Shown here piece after piece: positions 1 to 6,404 of a stretch of 11,634 nucleotides of DNA; position 1 is the first letter of the stretch, and each line of letters starts with the position of its first letter. This DNA is from Ruminococcus sp. (GTDB lineage: Bacteria > Bacillota > Clostridia > Oscillospirales > Ruminococcaceae). The DNA is taken from assembly GCA_014799765.1 (NCBI GenBank), contig JAAVHK010000117.1:1-11634 (forward strand), read 5' to 3'. The notes below the pieces were generated by a model. The model saw only the letters and a list, made by a program, of their open reading frames with translations. It made no database searches and was not told the DNA's origin. A program made the translations under genes and the position numbers.

Positions 1-333
1 TAATCTCAGTACTTCATTTCCCTGCGGTTCGGAACAGTATTTCAGGACTTCCGCCATATAACACGCCAGTGATATTCCGGTAAGCGATTCACGGAGTTTA
101 TAGAAAATCCGGACAGGTACGGCACTTGTGAGTATTTTATATTTATCGCTCTCGTGATAGCAGAAATCTGAATACGCAAAAAGTTGTGTGGAATTTAAAA
201 GACTACTGTTTATTTTCCGTGAACCTCTTACGGTAAATTCAATTATACCCTTTTCAGCCGTGAGAATGTCTATAAATTTTCCGTTATCTCCGGTATTACG
301 TTCTTTCAGGACTATTCCTCTTATAGTATTCAT
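1..333 (-). CDS. recO: DNA repair protein RecO, N-terminal part (truncated by window edge)
   Basis: This is the first 111 codons of a gene that runs off the left edge. The translation begins MNTIRGIVLKERNTGDNGKF and continues through ILTAEKGIIEFTVRGSRK, the oligonucleotide-binding (OB) fold typical of RecO. RecO works with RecR to load RecA onto SSB-coated single-stranded DNA in recombinational repair. The ATG (331-333) overlaps the era stop codon in an ATGA arrangement. No good ribosome binding site precedes it, so translational coupling to era is likely. Position directly after era is the usual place for recO in Firmicutes, which supports the call. The zinc-binding C-terminal part cannot be seen, so I cannot say whether the gene is intact. 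Confidence 0.9.
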   Translation of the reverse strand, partial: MNTIRGIVLKERNTGDNGKFIDILTAEKGIIEFTVRGSRKINSSLLNSTQLFAYSDFCYHESDKYKILTSAVPVRIFYKLRESLTGISLACYMAEVLKYCSEPQGNEVLRL

Positions 334-1223
334 TTTTCAGAAAGTCCGAAACTTCTTATTAAATTCTCACGGTTACGCCAGTCTTCCTTGACTTTCACCC
401 AGCATTTAAGATTTACTTTTATCTGAAAGAAATCCTCTAATTCAAGGCGTGCCATAGTAGACGCTTTTTTCAGCATACTACCGCCTTTTCCGATAATTAT
501 TCCCTTATGCGATTCCCTTTCACAATAGATTACCGCTGAAATGTCAAGTATATCCTTGTCATCACGTTCCGACATCTGTTCCACTCCGACGGCTATTCCG
601 TGCGGTACTTCGTCTTTAAGCAGTGTAAGAAGTTTTTCACGTATCATTTCACCGGCAAGAACTTTTTCGGGCTGGTCTGTAATCATATCATCGGGGAAAA
701 AATGTACCGATTCTTCCGAAAGTTTCATTATTTCGTCAATGACTATGTCGACACCGTTTCCCTGTGTGACGCTGACCGGTACTACTGCCTGAAAATCAAT
801 CTCCGCAGTAAGTCCGGCTATAACCGGTGCAAGTTCGTTCATATTTTTCAGTAAATCTATCTTATTCAGTACCAGTATAACCGGCATTCCGGATTTATTC
901 ATAGATTTAAGTAAATCTGTTTCCTGCTGATTTATTTTCCGTGTACAGTCCATGACGAAAACAACACCGTCAATATCGCTGACGGATTCCTTTACGGTAT
1001 TCAACATATGTTCACTTAATTTATTTACCGGCTTATGCAGTCCGGGTGTATCGAAAAATACAAGCTGAACGTCTTCAATGTTTCGTATACCGGTTATACG
1101 TGTGCGTGTAGTCTGTGGCTTATCGCTTACGGAGGCTATCTTTTCGCCGACTATCGCATTTAAAAGCGAAGACTTTCCGGCGTTGGTACGTCCGGCAATG
1201 GTGATAAAAGCGGTTCTTGACAT
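330..1223 (-). CDS. era: GTPase Era (ribosome small-subunit assembly)
   Basis: Era is an essential GTPase that binds the 3' end of 16S rRNA and helps mature the 30S subunit. The 297-residue length is normal for the family. Visible GTPase motifs are the P-loop GRTNAGKSS (11-19), the switch region TTRTRITGI (38-46), DTPGLHKP (58-65) and NKID (120-123). The C-terminal KH domain carries GIIIGKGGSMLKK (241-253) and the WVKVKEDWR signature (275-283). The P-loop differs mildly from the usual GRPNVGKST. The ATG shares one base with the ybeY stop (TAATG). A strong AGGAGG ribosome binding site lies inside the end of ybeY, so both coupling and independent initiation are possible. The dgkA and cdd genes that often sit between ybeY and era are missing. 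Confidence 0.97.
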   Translation of the reverse strand: MSRTAFITIAGRTNAGKSSLLNAIVGEKIASVSDKPQTTRTRITGIRNIEDVQLVFFDTPGLHKPVNKLSEHMLNTVKESVSDIDGVVFVMDCTRKINQQETDLLKSMNKSGMPVILVLNKIDLLKNMNELAPVIAGLTAEIDFQAVVPVSVTQGNGVDIVIDEIMKLSEESVHFFPDDMITDQPEKVLAGEMIREKLLTLLKDEVPHGIAVGVEQMSERDDKDILDISAVIYCERESHKGIIIGKGGSMLKKASTMARLELEDFFQIKVNLKCWVKVKEDWRNRENLIRSFGLSEK

Positions 1224-1735
1224 TATGTGTTATCCTCCTGTACTATGAAAGTAGCGTCTCTTGATATACCGAGTTTTTCAAGTACGGATTCTTCTTTTTC
1301 ACGCATAATACGCTGGTCTAACTGGCTTGTTTCGTGGTCATATCCGAGCAGGTGTAACATTGAATGTACTGTTAAAAATCCTACTTCCCTTTCAAGCGAA
1401 TGTCCGTAATTATGTGCCTGTTTAACGGCTGTTTCGAGTGAAATGACAACGTCGCCGAGCTGTACGGCATTGGTTTCCGGATTTATTTCTTCTGTACCGT
1501 CCTCACTGGTCAGCGGAAATGACAGTACATCTGTAACGCTGTCCTTGTTTCTGTAAATCTTGTTGAGATTCCTGATTTCCTCGTTGCTTACAAACGAAAC
1601 ACTTACTTCCGCATCCTTACCGAAGTTTTCGGTAGCAAGTACCGCCTGACAGCATCTTCTGATAAGAAGTCTGATTCCTACAGGAACTTTTACCTCTGTC
1701 TGATTATTCTTTACGTAAACTTTTAATTTAGCCAT
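1223..1735 (-). CDS. ybeY: Endoribonuclease / rRNA maturation factor YbeY
   Basis: YbeY is a zinc-dependent endoribonuclease involved in 16S rRNA 3'-end processing and ribosome quality control. The signature HSMLHLLGYDH (H-x3-H-x5-H; residues 124-134 of the 170-residue form) supplies the three metal-binding histidines. I chose the ATG at 1733-1735 (MAKLKVYVKN) because an AAAGGA ribosome binding site lies about 12 bases upstream. An in-frame ATG at 1766-1768 would add 11 basic residues inside phoH, but its only upstream AAGG is too close. With the chosen start the gene overlaps the end of phoH by 8 bases, and its stop overlaps the era start by one base. That tight packing points to one transcript for phoH, ybeY and era. 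Confidence 0.93.
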   Translation of the reverse strand: MAKLKVYVKNNQTEVKVPVGIRLLIRRCCQAVLATENFGKDAEVSVSFVSNEEIRNLNKIYRNKDSVTDVLSFPLTSEDGTEEINPETNAVQLGDVVISLETAVKQAHNYGHSLEREVGFLTVHSMLHLLGYDHETSQLDQRIMREKEESVLEKLGISRDATFIVQEDNT

Positions 1736-2699
1736 GATTTTTAATTTTCCTTTCGTTATACTTTTCATATGCCTTTATGATGTCCTGTACGAGTTTATGA
1801 CGTACTACATCTTTTTCCGTGAATCTGTGTATCGCTATATCGTCTATCCCCTGTAATATCCTGACCGCTTCAACCAGTCCGGATTTTTTGGTTTCCGGTA
1901 AGTCTATCTGCGTTACGTCGCCGGTGATGACCATTCTGCTTTCATTGCCCAGACGTGTAAGAAACATCTTTATCTGTTCAGATGTGGTATTCTGTGCCTC
2001 ATCGAGTATTATGAAAGCCTCGTCAAGAGTTCGTCCACGCATATACGCTAATGGTGCTACTTCTATGATACCCTTTTCCATGTACCGCCCGAAACTTTCC
2101 GCCCCGAACATATCAAAAAGAGCGTCATATAGAGGTCTTAAATAAGGGTCAACTTTGTCCTGCATATCCCCCGGCAGAAAACCTAATTTTTCACCTGCTT
2201 CAACTGCCGGTCTTGTCAGAATTATCTTCCGGACTTTATGTTCACGGAATGCCTTTACAGCCATAGCTACAGCAAGATACGTTTTTCCCGTACCTGCCGG
2301 ACCTATGCCGAGTACTATTGTATTATCCTTTATCAAATCGATGTAACGTTTTTGTCCTACGGTTCTTGCACGGAGAATTTTTCCCGAAGCCGTCAGACAT
2401 ATTCCGTCGCCTCTGAGTTCCTCTAACTGTTCGGATACACCGTCTGTTACCATTGAAGTTACATATCTTACTGTCTGTTCACTGAGAACTTGTCCTGTAC
2501 CGGACATTTTCAGTAAAATCCTGACAGCTTTTTCCGCTCCGGAAATGTTTCCGGTATCGCCGATTATCTTTATATAACCGTCACGGCTGACGATATTCAC
2601 ATTATATTCTTTCTGAATACGGTTTATATTACCGTCAAGGTGTCCGAAAAGTTCCGCAAGCTGTTCCTGATTATCTACTGTTATAATTTTTTCTGCCAT
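1728..2699 (-). CDS. phoH: PhoH-family ATPase (PhoH-like protein)
   Basis: This is a cytoplasmic P-loop ATPase of the PhoH family, which is linked to RNA metabolism and almost always found next to ybeY in Firmicutes. The 323-residue protein has an N-terminal KH-like region (about 1-65) and then the ATPase core. Walker A is GPAGTGKT (133-140) and Walker B is FIILDEAQN (229-237). Other conserved family stretches include LTRPAVEAGEKLGFLPGDM (161-179) and MVITGDVTQIDLP (256-268). The start is supported by a GGGGG ribosome binding site 6 bases upstream (2706-2710). Upstream lies a heptanucleotide repeat array, and I see no clear separate promoter, so transcription from the CYTH-gene promoter at 3326-3354 is likely. 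The biochemical role of chromosomal PhoH is still not well defined. Confidence 0.95.
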   Translation of the reverse strand: MAEKIITVDNQEQLAELFGHLDGNINRIQKEYNVNIVSRDGYIKIIGDTGNISGAEKAVRILLKMSGTGQVLSEQTVRYVTSMVTDGVSEQLEELRGDGICLTASGKILRARTVGQKRYIDLIKDNTIVLGIGPAGTGKTYLAVAMAVKAFREHKVRKIILTRPAVEAGEKLGFLPGDMQDKVDPYLRPLYDALFDMFGAESFGRYMEKGIIEVAPLAYMRGRTLDEAFIILDEAQNTTSEQIKMFLTRLGNESRMVITGDVTQIDLPETKKSGLVEAVRILQGIDDIAIHRFTEKDVVRHKLVQDIIKAYEKYNERKIKNHG

Positions 2700-2716
2700 A
2701 AAAAACCCCCGTTTTT

Positions 2717-2779
2717 AATTTATAATTAATAATTTACAATTAATAATTTATAATTATTAATTTTTAATTCTTAATTATC
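2717..2779. repeat. AATT-phased heptanucleotide tandem repeat, 9 units
   Basis: Nine consecutive 7-base units each begin with AATT: AATTTAT, AATTAAT, AATTTAC, AATTAAT, AATTTAT, AATTATT, AATTTTT, AATTCTT and AATTATC. The phase is perfect over 63 bases. The array fills most of the gap between the CYTH gene and phoH and includes the CYTH stop codon (2771-2773), so the last codons of that gene are made of repeat. A similar array lies at 6370-6404. The units are AT-only or nearly so, and the AATT core is self-complementary. Function is unknown. Confidence 0.85.
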
Positions 2780-3271
2780 CGGAAACGCTCTGTCTGTAGC
2801 TATTCTTGCATTTGAGTAAGCCGGATTTCCGGTTATTTCCTTAATTACTTCCACGTTTTCCGGAAATATAATCTCCTGTTCCTCTGAATCAAGCTCCAGT
2901 TCCATGACCGCAAGGCTGTCGGAAAATGGGTATACATCGAGTTCAAAAAGCTGATTTTTATAGTTAAAACAGTATCTTGTCTTATTTATGGGTACATAGT
3001 CTTCACGAGCCTGATTTATAAGGCGGTCATATTCGCTGTGATTGATTTCATATTCCATTTCCTTACGGGTTATGCCGGTCAGGAAAAGTTTTTCTGTATA
3101 GAAATATTTAACTTCACCGCTTTGGGATATACGACGCACACGGCGTTGAGAATCGTTCTCGCCGTTGATAAGATAGGTCTGTAAGATTTCAAGTTTTTTT
3201 CTTACGTCAAGTGCAGTAATATCGGGCATTCTGACAAGGAATTTTCTTTCAATTTCGTATCCTTTAATCAT
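2771..3271 (-). CDS. CYTH-domain (triphosphate tunnel metalloenzyme) protein
   Basis: The protein belongs to the CYTH / triphosphate tunnel metalloenzyme superfamily, whose members hydrolyse or bind triphosphates (inorganic triphosphate, thiamine triphosphate, or ATP in class IV adenylate cyclases). The signature EIERKFLV (residues 6-13) gives the ExExK motif at E6, E8 and K10. Further along are basic residues in RRVRRI (43-48), K61 in YTEK, R99 in NKTRY, acidic pairs in ELDVY (110-114) and MELEL (123-127), and the closing GNPAYSNARIA (148-158). The length (166 residues) fits a single-domain bacterial CYTH protein. I chose the ATG at 3269-3271, preceded by AGAAGTGA at good spacing; a GTG at 3278-3280 would add three residues. 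The gene has a strong promoter just upstream and probably leads the phoH-ybeY-era-recO transcript. The exact substrate cannot be told from sequence. Confidence 0.88.
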   Translation of the reverse strand: MIKGYEIERKFLVRMPDITALDVRKKLEILQTYLINGENDSQRRVRRISQSGEVKYFYTEKLFLTGITRKEMEYEINHSEYDRLINQAREDYVPINKTRYCFNYKNQLFELDVYPFSDSLAVMELELDSEEQEIIFPENVEVIKEITGNPAYSNARIATDRAFPDN

Positions 3272-3325
3272 AAAATTCACTTCTTTTCAGTTAATCTGAT
3301 AACAGCTTGACCCGCTGTCTAATAT

Positions 3326-3354
3326 ATTATACTATCTTTTTTGAATATTGTCAA
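3326..3354 (-). promoter_or_regulatory. Sigma-A promoter for the CYTH-phoH-ybeY-era-recO transcript
   Basis: Read on the minus strand, a perfect TTGACA (3349-3354) is followed by a 17-base spacer and a perfect TATAAT (3326-3331). The expected start point is near 3319, giving a leader of about 48 bases before the CYTH ATG. All five minus-strand genes to its left could be served by this one promoter. Confidence 0.85.
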
Positions 3355-3532
3355 CAAAAAGTTTATAAAATTATGTTTAATATTACTGAATTTCTTCCGG
3401 CTGTAATGTTTGCCGTCGGAAACACCATGAAATCAGTTAAATTTTTTGCATACTATTATATATACATCAATACCTCTGTATATCATGGCATTATCACTTA
3501 TTTTACGTATCGCAAAAGCGTTATTTTTATGG

Positions 3533-3567
3533 AAAATAAACAATTATTTCTGAAAATTGTTATTTTT
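3533..3567. promoter_or_regulatory. AT-rich inverted repeat upstream of the gap promoter (possible operator)
   Basis: Two 13-base arms, 3533-3545 and 3555-3567, are complementary at 11 of 13 positions, with a 9-base loop. The inner parts ACAATT and AATTGT pair perfectly. The repeat ends 13 bases before the gap -35 box. This is a suitable place for a regulator site or an AT-rich UP-like element. It also resembles a weak AT hairpin with a T run, but no plus-strand gene precedes it to terminate. The rest of the 3281-3642 spacer, apart from the two promoters, shows nothing else I can name. Confidence 0.35.
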
Positions 3568-3580
3568 TTATCTGACCCCC

Positions 3581-3609
3581 TTGAAAAATTTTCCGTTTTG
3601 TTTTATAAT
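3581..3609 (+). promoter_or_regulatory. Sigma-A promoter of gap
   Basis: TTGAAA (3581-3586), a 17-base spacer and a perfect TATAAT (3604-3609) form a strong sigma-A promoter. The start point would fall near 3616, giving a short leader of about 27 bases that includes the AGGAGG ribosome binding site at 3627-3632. Confidence 0.88.
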
Positions 3610-3642
3610 ATATATATAATTTTTTTAGGAGGTAATTTACCA

Positions 3643-4680
3643 ATGTCAGTTAAAGTTGCTATTAATGGTTTCGGCCGTATCGGTCGTCTTGCATTCAGAC
3701 AGATGTTTGATGCAGAAGGTTATGAGGTTGTAGCTATCAACGACCTTACTAAGCCTTCAATGCTTGCACAGCTCCTCAAGTACGATACCGCACAGGGCGG
3801 TTACTGCGGTAAAATCGGCGAGAATCTCCATACCGTTTCCGCTGACGACGAAGCAGGTACTATCACAGTTGACGGCAAGACACTCACAATCTACGCTAAG
3901 GCTAACGCTGCTGAACTCCCATGGGGTGAACTCGGTGTTGACGTTGTTCTTGAATGTACAGGTTTCTACTGCTCAAAGGAAAAGTCACAGGCTCATATCA
4001 ATGCAGGTGCTAAGAAAGTTGTTATTTCCGCTCCGGCTGGCAGTGACCTCAAGACTATCGTTTACAGCGTAAATCAGGATACTCTTACTGCTGAAGATAC
4101 TATCATTTCTGCTGCTTCATGCACAACTAACTGCCTCGCTCCTATGGCTAAGGCTCTCAACGATTATGCACCTATTCAGAGTGGTATCATGTCAACTATC
4201 CACGCTTACACAGGCGACCAGATGATTCTTGACGGTCCTCACAGAAAGGGCGACTACAGAAGAGCAAGAGCAGGTGCTGCTAATATCGTTCCTAACTCAA
4301 CTGGTGCTGCTAAGGCTATCGGTCTTGTTATTCCTGAACTCAACGGAAAACTTATCGGTTCTGCACAGAGAGTACCTGTTCCGACCGGTTCTACAACTAT
4401 CCTTACAGCAGTTGTTAAGGGTACAGACGTTACCAAGGAAGGCATTAACGCTGCTATGAAGGCTGCTGCTTCTGAATCATTCGGCTACAATGAAGACCAG
4501 ATTGTTTCTTCTGACGTTATCGGCATGAGATACGGTTCACTCTTCGATGCTACTCAGACTATGGTTTCTAAGATTTCTGATGACCTCTATGAAGTACAGG
4601 TTGTTTCATGGTACGACAACGAAAACTCTTACACATCACAGATGGTAAGAACTATCAAGTATTTCGCTGAACTCGGCTGA
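3643..4680 (+). CDS. gap: Glyceraldehyde-3-phosphate dehydrogenase, type I
   Basis: This glycolytic enzyme oxidises glyceraldehyde 3-phosphate with NAD and phosphate to 1,3-bisphosphoglycerate. The 345-residue protein begins MSVKVAINGFGRIGR, the NAD-binding Rossmann motif, with an aspartate in AINDL (31-35) suiting NAD preference. The catalytic site is SAASCTTNCLAP with the nucleophile C160; H187 in STIHAYTGDQ is the general base. The first alanine of this motif replaces the common asparagine. The ATG at 3643 is set by AGGAGG ten bases upstream. The open frame continues upstream to 3307, but that part contains the promoter and is not coding. The gene is monocistronic, bounded by its own promoter and terminator. 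It contains no ATA isoleucine codon, unlike its neighbours, consistent with very high expression. Confidence 0.98.
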   Translation: MSVKVAINGFGRIGRLAFRQMFDAEGYEVVAINDLTKPSMLAQLLKYDTAQGGYCGKIGENLHTVSADDEAGTITVDGKTLTIYAKANAAELPWGELGVDVVLECTGFYCSKEKSQAHINAGAKKVVISAPAGSDLKTIVYSVNQDTLTAEDTIISAASCTTNCLAPMAKALNDYAPIQSGIMSTIHAYTGDQMILDGPHRKGDYRRARAGAANIVPNSTGAAKAIGLVIPELNGKLIGSAQRVPVPTGSTTILTAVVKGTDVTKEGINAAMKAAASESFGYNEDQIVSSDVIGMRYGSLFDATQTMVSKISDDLYEVQVVSWYDNENSYTSQMVRTIKYFAELG

Positions 4681-4708
4681 TTTCATTAACCGTACAAGCA
4701 TTTTTTTC

Positions 4709-4739
4709 AAGGGACAGTTCTTCGGGACTGTCCTTTTTT
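4709..4739 (+). terminator. Rho-independent terminator of gap
   Basis: A stem with the arms GGACAGTTC and GGACTGTCC (one G-T wobble) is closed by a TTCG tetraloop on a C-G pair. It is extended outward by A-T pairs and followed by a run of six T. It lies 28 bases after the gap stop codon. Confidence 0.93.
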
Positions 4740-4769
4740 ATATCCTATATTAAATAAGAAAGGCATTTT

Positions 4770-5891
4770 ATGAAAAAAGAAATATCATACGAAAATTTAA
4801 GAAATATCCCCGAAACTGAATATATCATAATTGATATACGTGACGAATCGGCTTTTGAATACGGTCATATTCATAATTCAGTAAATATTCCGCATAACGA
4901 TATATTGTCCGCTGAACTCCCACACGATAAAAAACTGATAATATGTTGCAGAAGCGGTATAATAAGCCATGATGTCGCTGACGTTCTCTGCGAAAAGGGT
5001 CTTGACGCTTACAATCTTACCGGCGGTTACGTCGAATGGCTCAGAAAAAAATTGACAGACAGGCAGATTACTGAAGACGTTGAAAAAAGTCTGCGGAAAA
5101 AATTCAAGAAATCCATATGGTGTAAGTTTACGAAAGCCATAAACGAATACAAACTCGTAAACCCACACGACAGAATAGCTGTCTGTATATCTGGCGGTAA
5201 GGATTCCATGCTTATGGCGAAACTATTTCAGGAACTAAAACATCACGACAAATTCCCCTTTGATGTGGAATTTCTTGTAATGAATCCTGGATATAGTCCG
5301 GAAAATCTCGAAATCATAAAAAATAACGCTGAATCAATGTCAATTCCGATAAATATTTTTGAATCCGATATTTTTGAATCTGTTTTCAATATCGAAAAAA
5401 ATCCGTGTTATATCTGTGCGAGAATGAGGCGTGGTTATCTCTACAGTAAAGCCAAAGAACTCGGTTGTAACAAAATTGCACTCGGTCATCACTTCGACGA
5501 CGTCATAGAAACTATTCTTATGGGTATGCTTTACGGCGGACAGGTTCAGACTATGATGCCGAAACTCCACAGCACCAACTTCGAGGGTATGGAACTCATC
5601 CGACCTATGTATCTTATCAGGGAAAATGACATCAAACACTGGCGTGACTACAATGACCTACATTTTATACAATGTGCCTGTAAATTCACCGATACCTGTA
5701 CTACCTGCGAACCCGACGGACGTTCCGTTTCAAAGAGAATGGAAATTAAAAATCTTATTGCCGAACTCGTAAAGAATAATCCACAGGTTGAAAAGAATAT
5801 CTTCCGGAGCGTACAGAACGTAAACCTGAATACCATTATAGCCTATAAGGATTCCGACGGCGTTCATAATTTCCTCGACGAATATGAATAA
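4770..5891 (+). CDS. Rhodanese-TtcA-like fusion, probable tRNA thiolation enzyme
   Basis: The 373-residue protein joins two sulfur-handling modules. Residues 1-92 are a rhodanese domain with the active-site loop CRSGIIS (catalytic C60) and the closing LTGGYVEW. Residues about 130-365 are a PP-loop ATPase like TtcA, which thiolates cytidine 32 of tRNA. It has the PP-loop SGGKDS (141-146), CYICARMRRG (213-222, the CxxC that binds an iron-sulfur cluster in TtcA), and LGHHFDDVIET (238-248). A cysteine cluster follows at C302, C304, C310 and C313. The rhodanese could pass persulfide sulfur straight to the thiolase, as ThiI does with its own rhodanese domain; that is inference. The start has an AGAAAGG ribosome binding site. 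No clear promoter lies in the 30 bases after the gap terminator. The exact tRNA position modified, and whether it is truly TtcA, are uncertain. Confidence 0.85.
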   Translation: MKKEISYENLRNIPETEYIIIDIRDESAFEYGHIHNSVNIPHNDILSAELPHDKKLIICCRSGIISHDVADVLCEKGLDAYNLTGGYVEWLRKKLTDRQITEDVEKSLRKKFKKSIWCKFTKAINEYKLVNPHDRIAVCISGGKDSMLMAKLFQELKHHDKFPFDVEFLVMNPGYSPENLEIIKNNAESMSIPINIFESDIFESVFNIEKNPCYICARMRRGYLYSKAKELGCNKIALGHHFDDVIETILMGMLYGGQVQTMMPKLHSTNFEGMELIRPMYLIRENDIKHWRDYNDLHFIQCACKFTDTCTTCEPDGRSVSKRMEIKNLIAELVKNNPQVEKNIFRSVQNVNLNTIIAYKDSDGVHNFLDEYE

Positions 5892-5969
5892 ATTTCCATA
5901 AATATTTTACGCCGGACGTGTCATAATACTATCACGGCATCAATAATTATTTCAAAGGAGATTTTAACT

Positions 5970-6170
5970 ATGAGTAACAACAATAACAATAATAACAGCG
6001 GTATGACACAGAAAGGCAGAGAAACTCTCGAAAGATTCAAGATGGAATCCGCCAGCGAACTTGGTATCAATCTCAGACACGGTTACAACGGTGACCTCAC
6101 TTCAAAGGAAGCCGGTTCAATCGGTGGTAACATGGTCAAGAAAATGATTGAATCCTATACAAAACAGTAA
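5970..6170 (+). CDS. Small acid-soluble spore protein, alpha/beta type
   Basis: The 66-residue protein matches the alpha/beta SASP family: core LERFKMESASELGINL (20-35) followed by GDLTSKEAGSIGGNMVKKMI (41-60). These proteins coat DNA in the dormant endospore, protect it from UV and heat, and are degraded by the Gpr protease at germination. Two oddities stand out. The N-terminus carries a run of seven asparagines after MS. The expected Gpr cleavage point, normally glutamate followed by a hydrophobic residue, reads E26-S27 here. An AAGGAG ribosome binding site lies 9 bases before the ATG, and a strong terminator follows. Such genes are usually read by the forespore sigma factor G; I could not find a convincing sigma-G promoter, though CATAATA at 5922-5928 is -10-like. 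Confidence 0.92.
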   Translation: MSNNNNNNNSGMTQKGRETLERFKMESASELGINLRHGYNGDLTSKEAGSIGGNMVKKMIESYTKQ

Positions 6171-6190
6171 TCAATCTTAATAATAAAAAT

Positions 6191-6225
6191 CCCTGTAGTG
6201 AATTTTCATTACAGGGCGTTTTTTT
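6191..6225 (+). terminator. Rho-independent terminator of the spore protein gene
   Basis: An 11-base-pair stem (6191-6201 with 6206-6216, one G-T wobble) and a 4-base loop are followed by CG and seven T. It begins 20 bases after the stop codon. Confidence 0.92.
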
Positions 6226-6257
6226 GATTCATAATTAAGAATGCATTAATATGAATC
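6226..6257. repeat. AT-rich inverted repeat, degenerate relative of the heptanucleotide array
   Basis: GATTCATA at 6226-6233 is mirrored exactly by TATGAATC at 6250-6257. The interior begins AATTAAG then AATGCAT, resembling the first units of the array at 6370-6404 with the phase decaying. It follows directly on the spore protein terminator. Confidence 0.45.
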
Positions 6258-6337
6258 TTATGAACAATAAACGGCTTTTTTCATAACTTTTTTTACGTAC
6301 TATATTATATATTCTTTTATAGAGAAATATATAAACA

Positions 6338-6363
6338 GTTCATATAGTTCATATCGTTCATTT
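6338..6363. repeat. Three tandem 9-base direct repeats (GTTCATATn)
   Basis: GTTCATAT occurs at 6338-6345 and 6347-6354, and GTTCATTT at 6356-6363, spaced exactly 9 bases apart. It lies in the non-coding gap between the convergent spore protein and trmL genes, 6 bases before the heptanucleotide array. Function is unknown; three short copies could be a binding site or decayed repeat. Confidence 0.6.
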
Positions 6364-6369
6364 ATCATA

Positions 6370-6404
6370 AATTAAGAATTGATAATTATGAATTAATAAT
6401 TAAT
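6370..6404. repeat. AATT-phased heptanucleotide tandem repeat, 5 units
   Basis: The five units AATTAAG, AATTGAT, AATTATG, AATTAAT and AATTAAT follow each other without a break. They match the phase and AATT core of the array at 2717-2779. Here too the array runs over a stop codon, that of trmL (6400-6402), so the repeat has entered the 3' end of the gene. Confidence 0.8.

Noticed and set aside
2717..2779. CRISPR-like array
   Set aside because: The 7-base units are contiguous, with no unique spacers and no cas genes nearby.
3307..3642. In-frame upstream extension of gap (112 codons)
   Set aside because: It contains the promoter, the inverted repeat and the ribosome binding site, and its translation has no family resemblance; the AGGAGG-supported ATG at 3643 starts the conserved MSVKVAINGFGRIGR.
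5911..5938. Hairpin or sigma-G promoter upstream of the spore protein gene
   Set aside because: The GTG/CAC and GCC/GGC pairing is broken by a bulge, and no sigma-G -35 box lies at the right distance from CATAATA.
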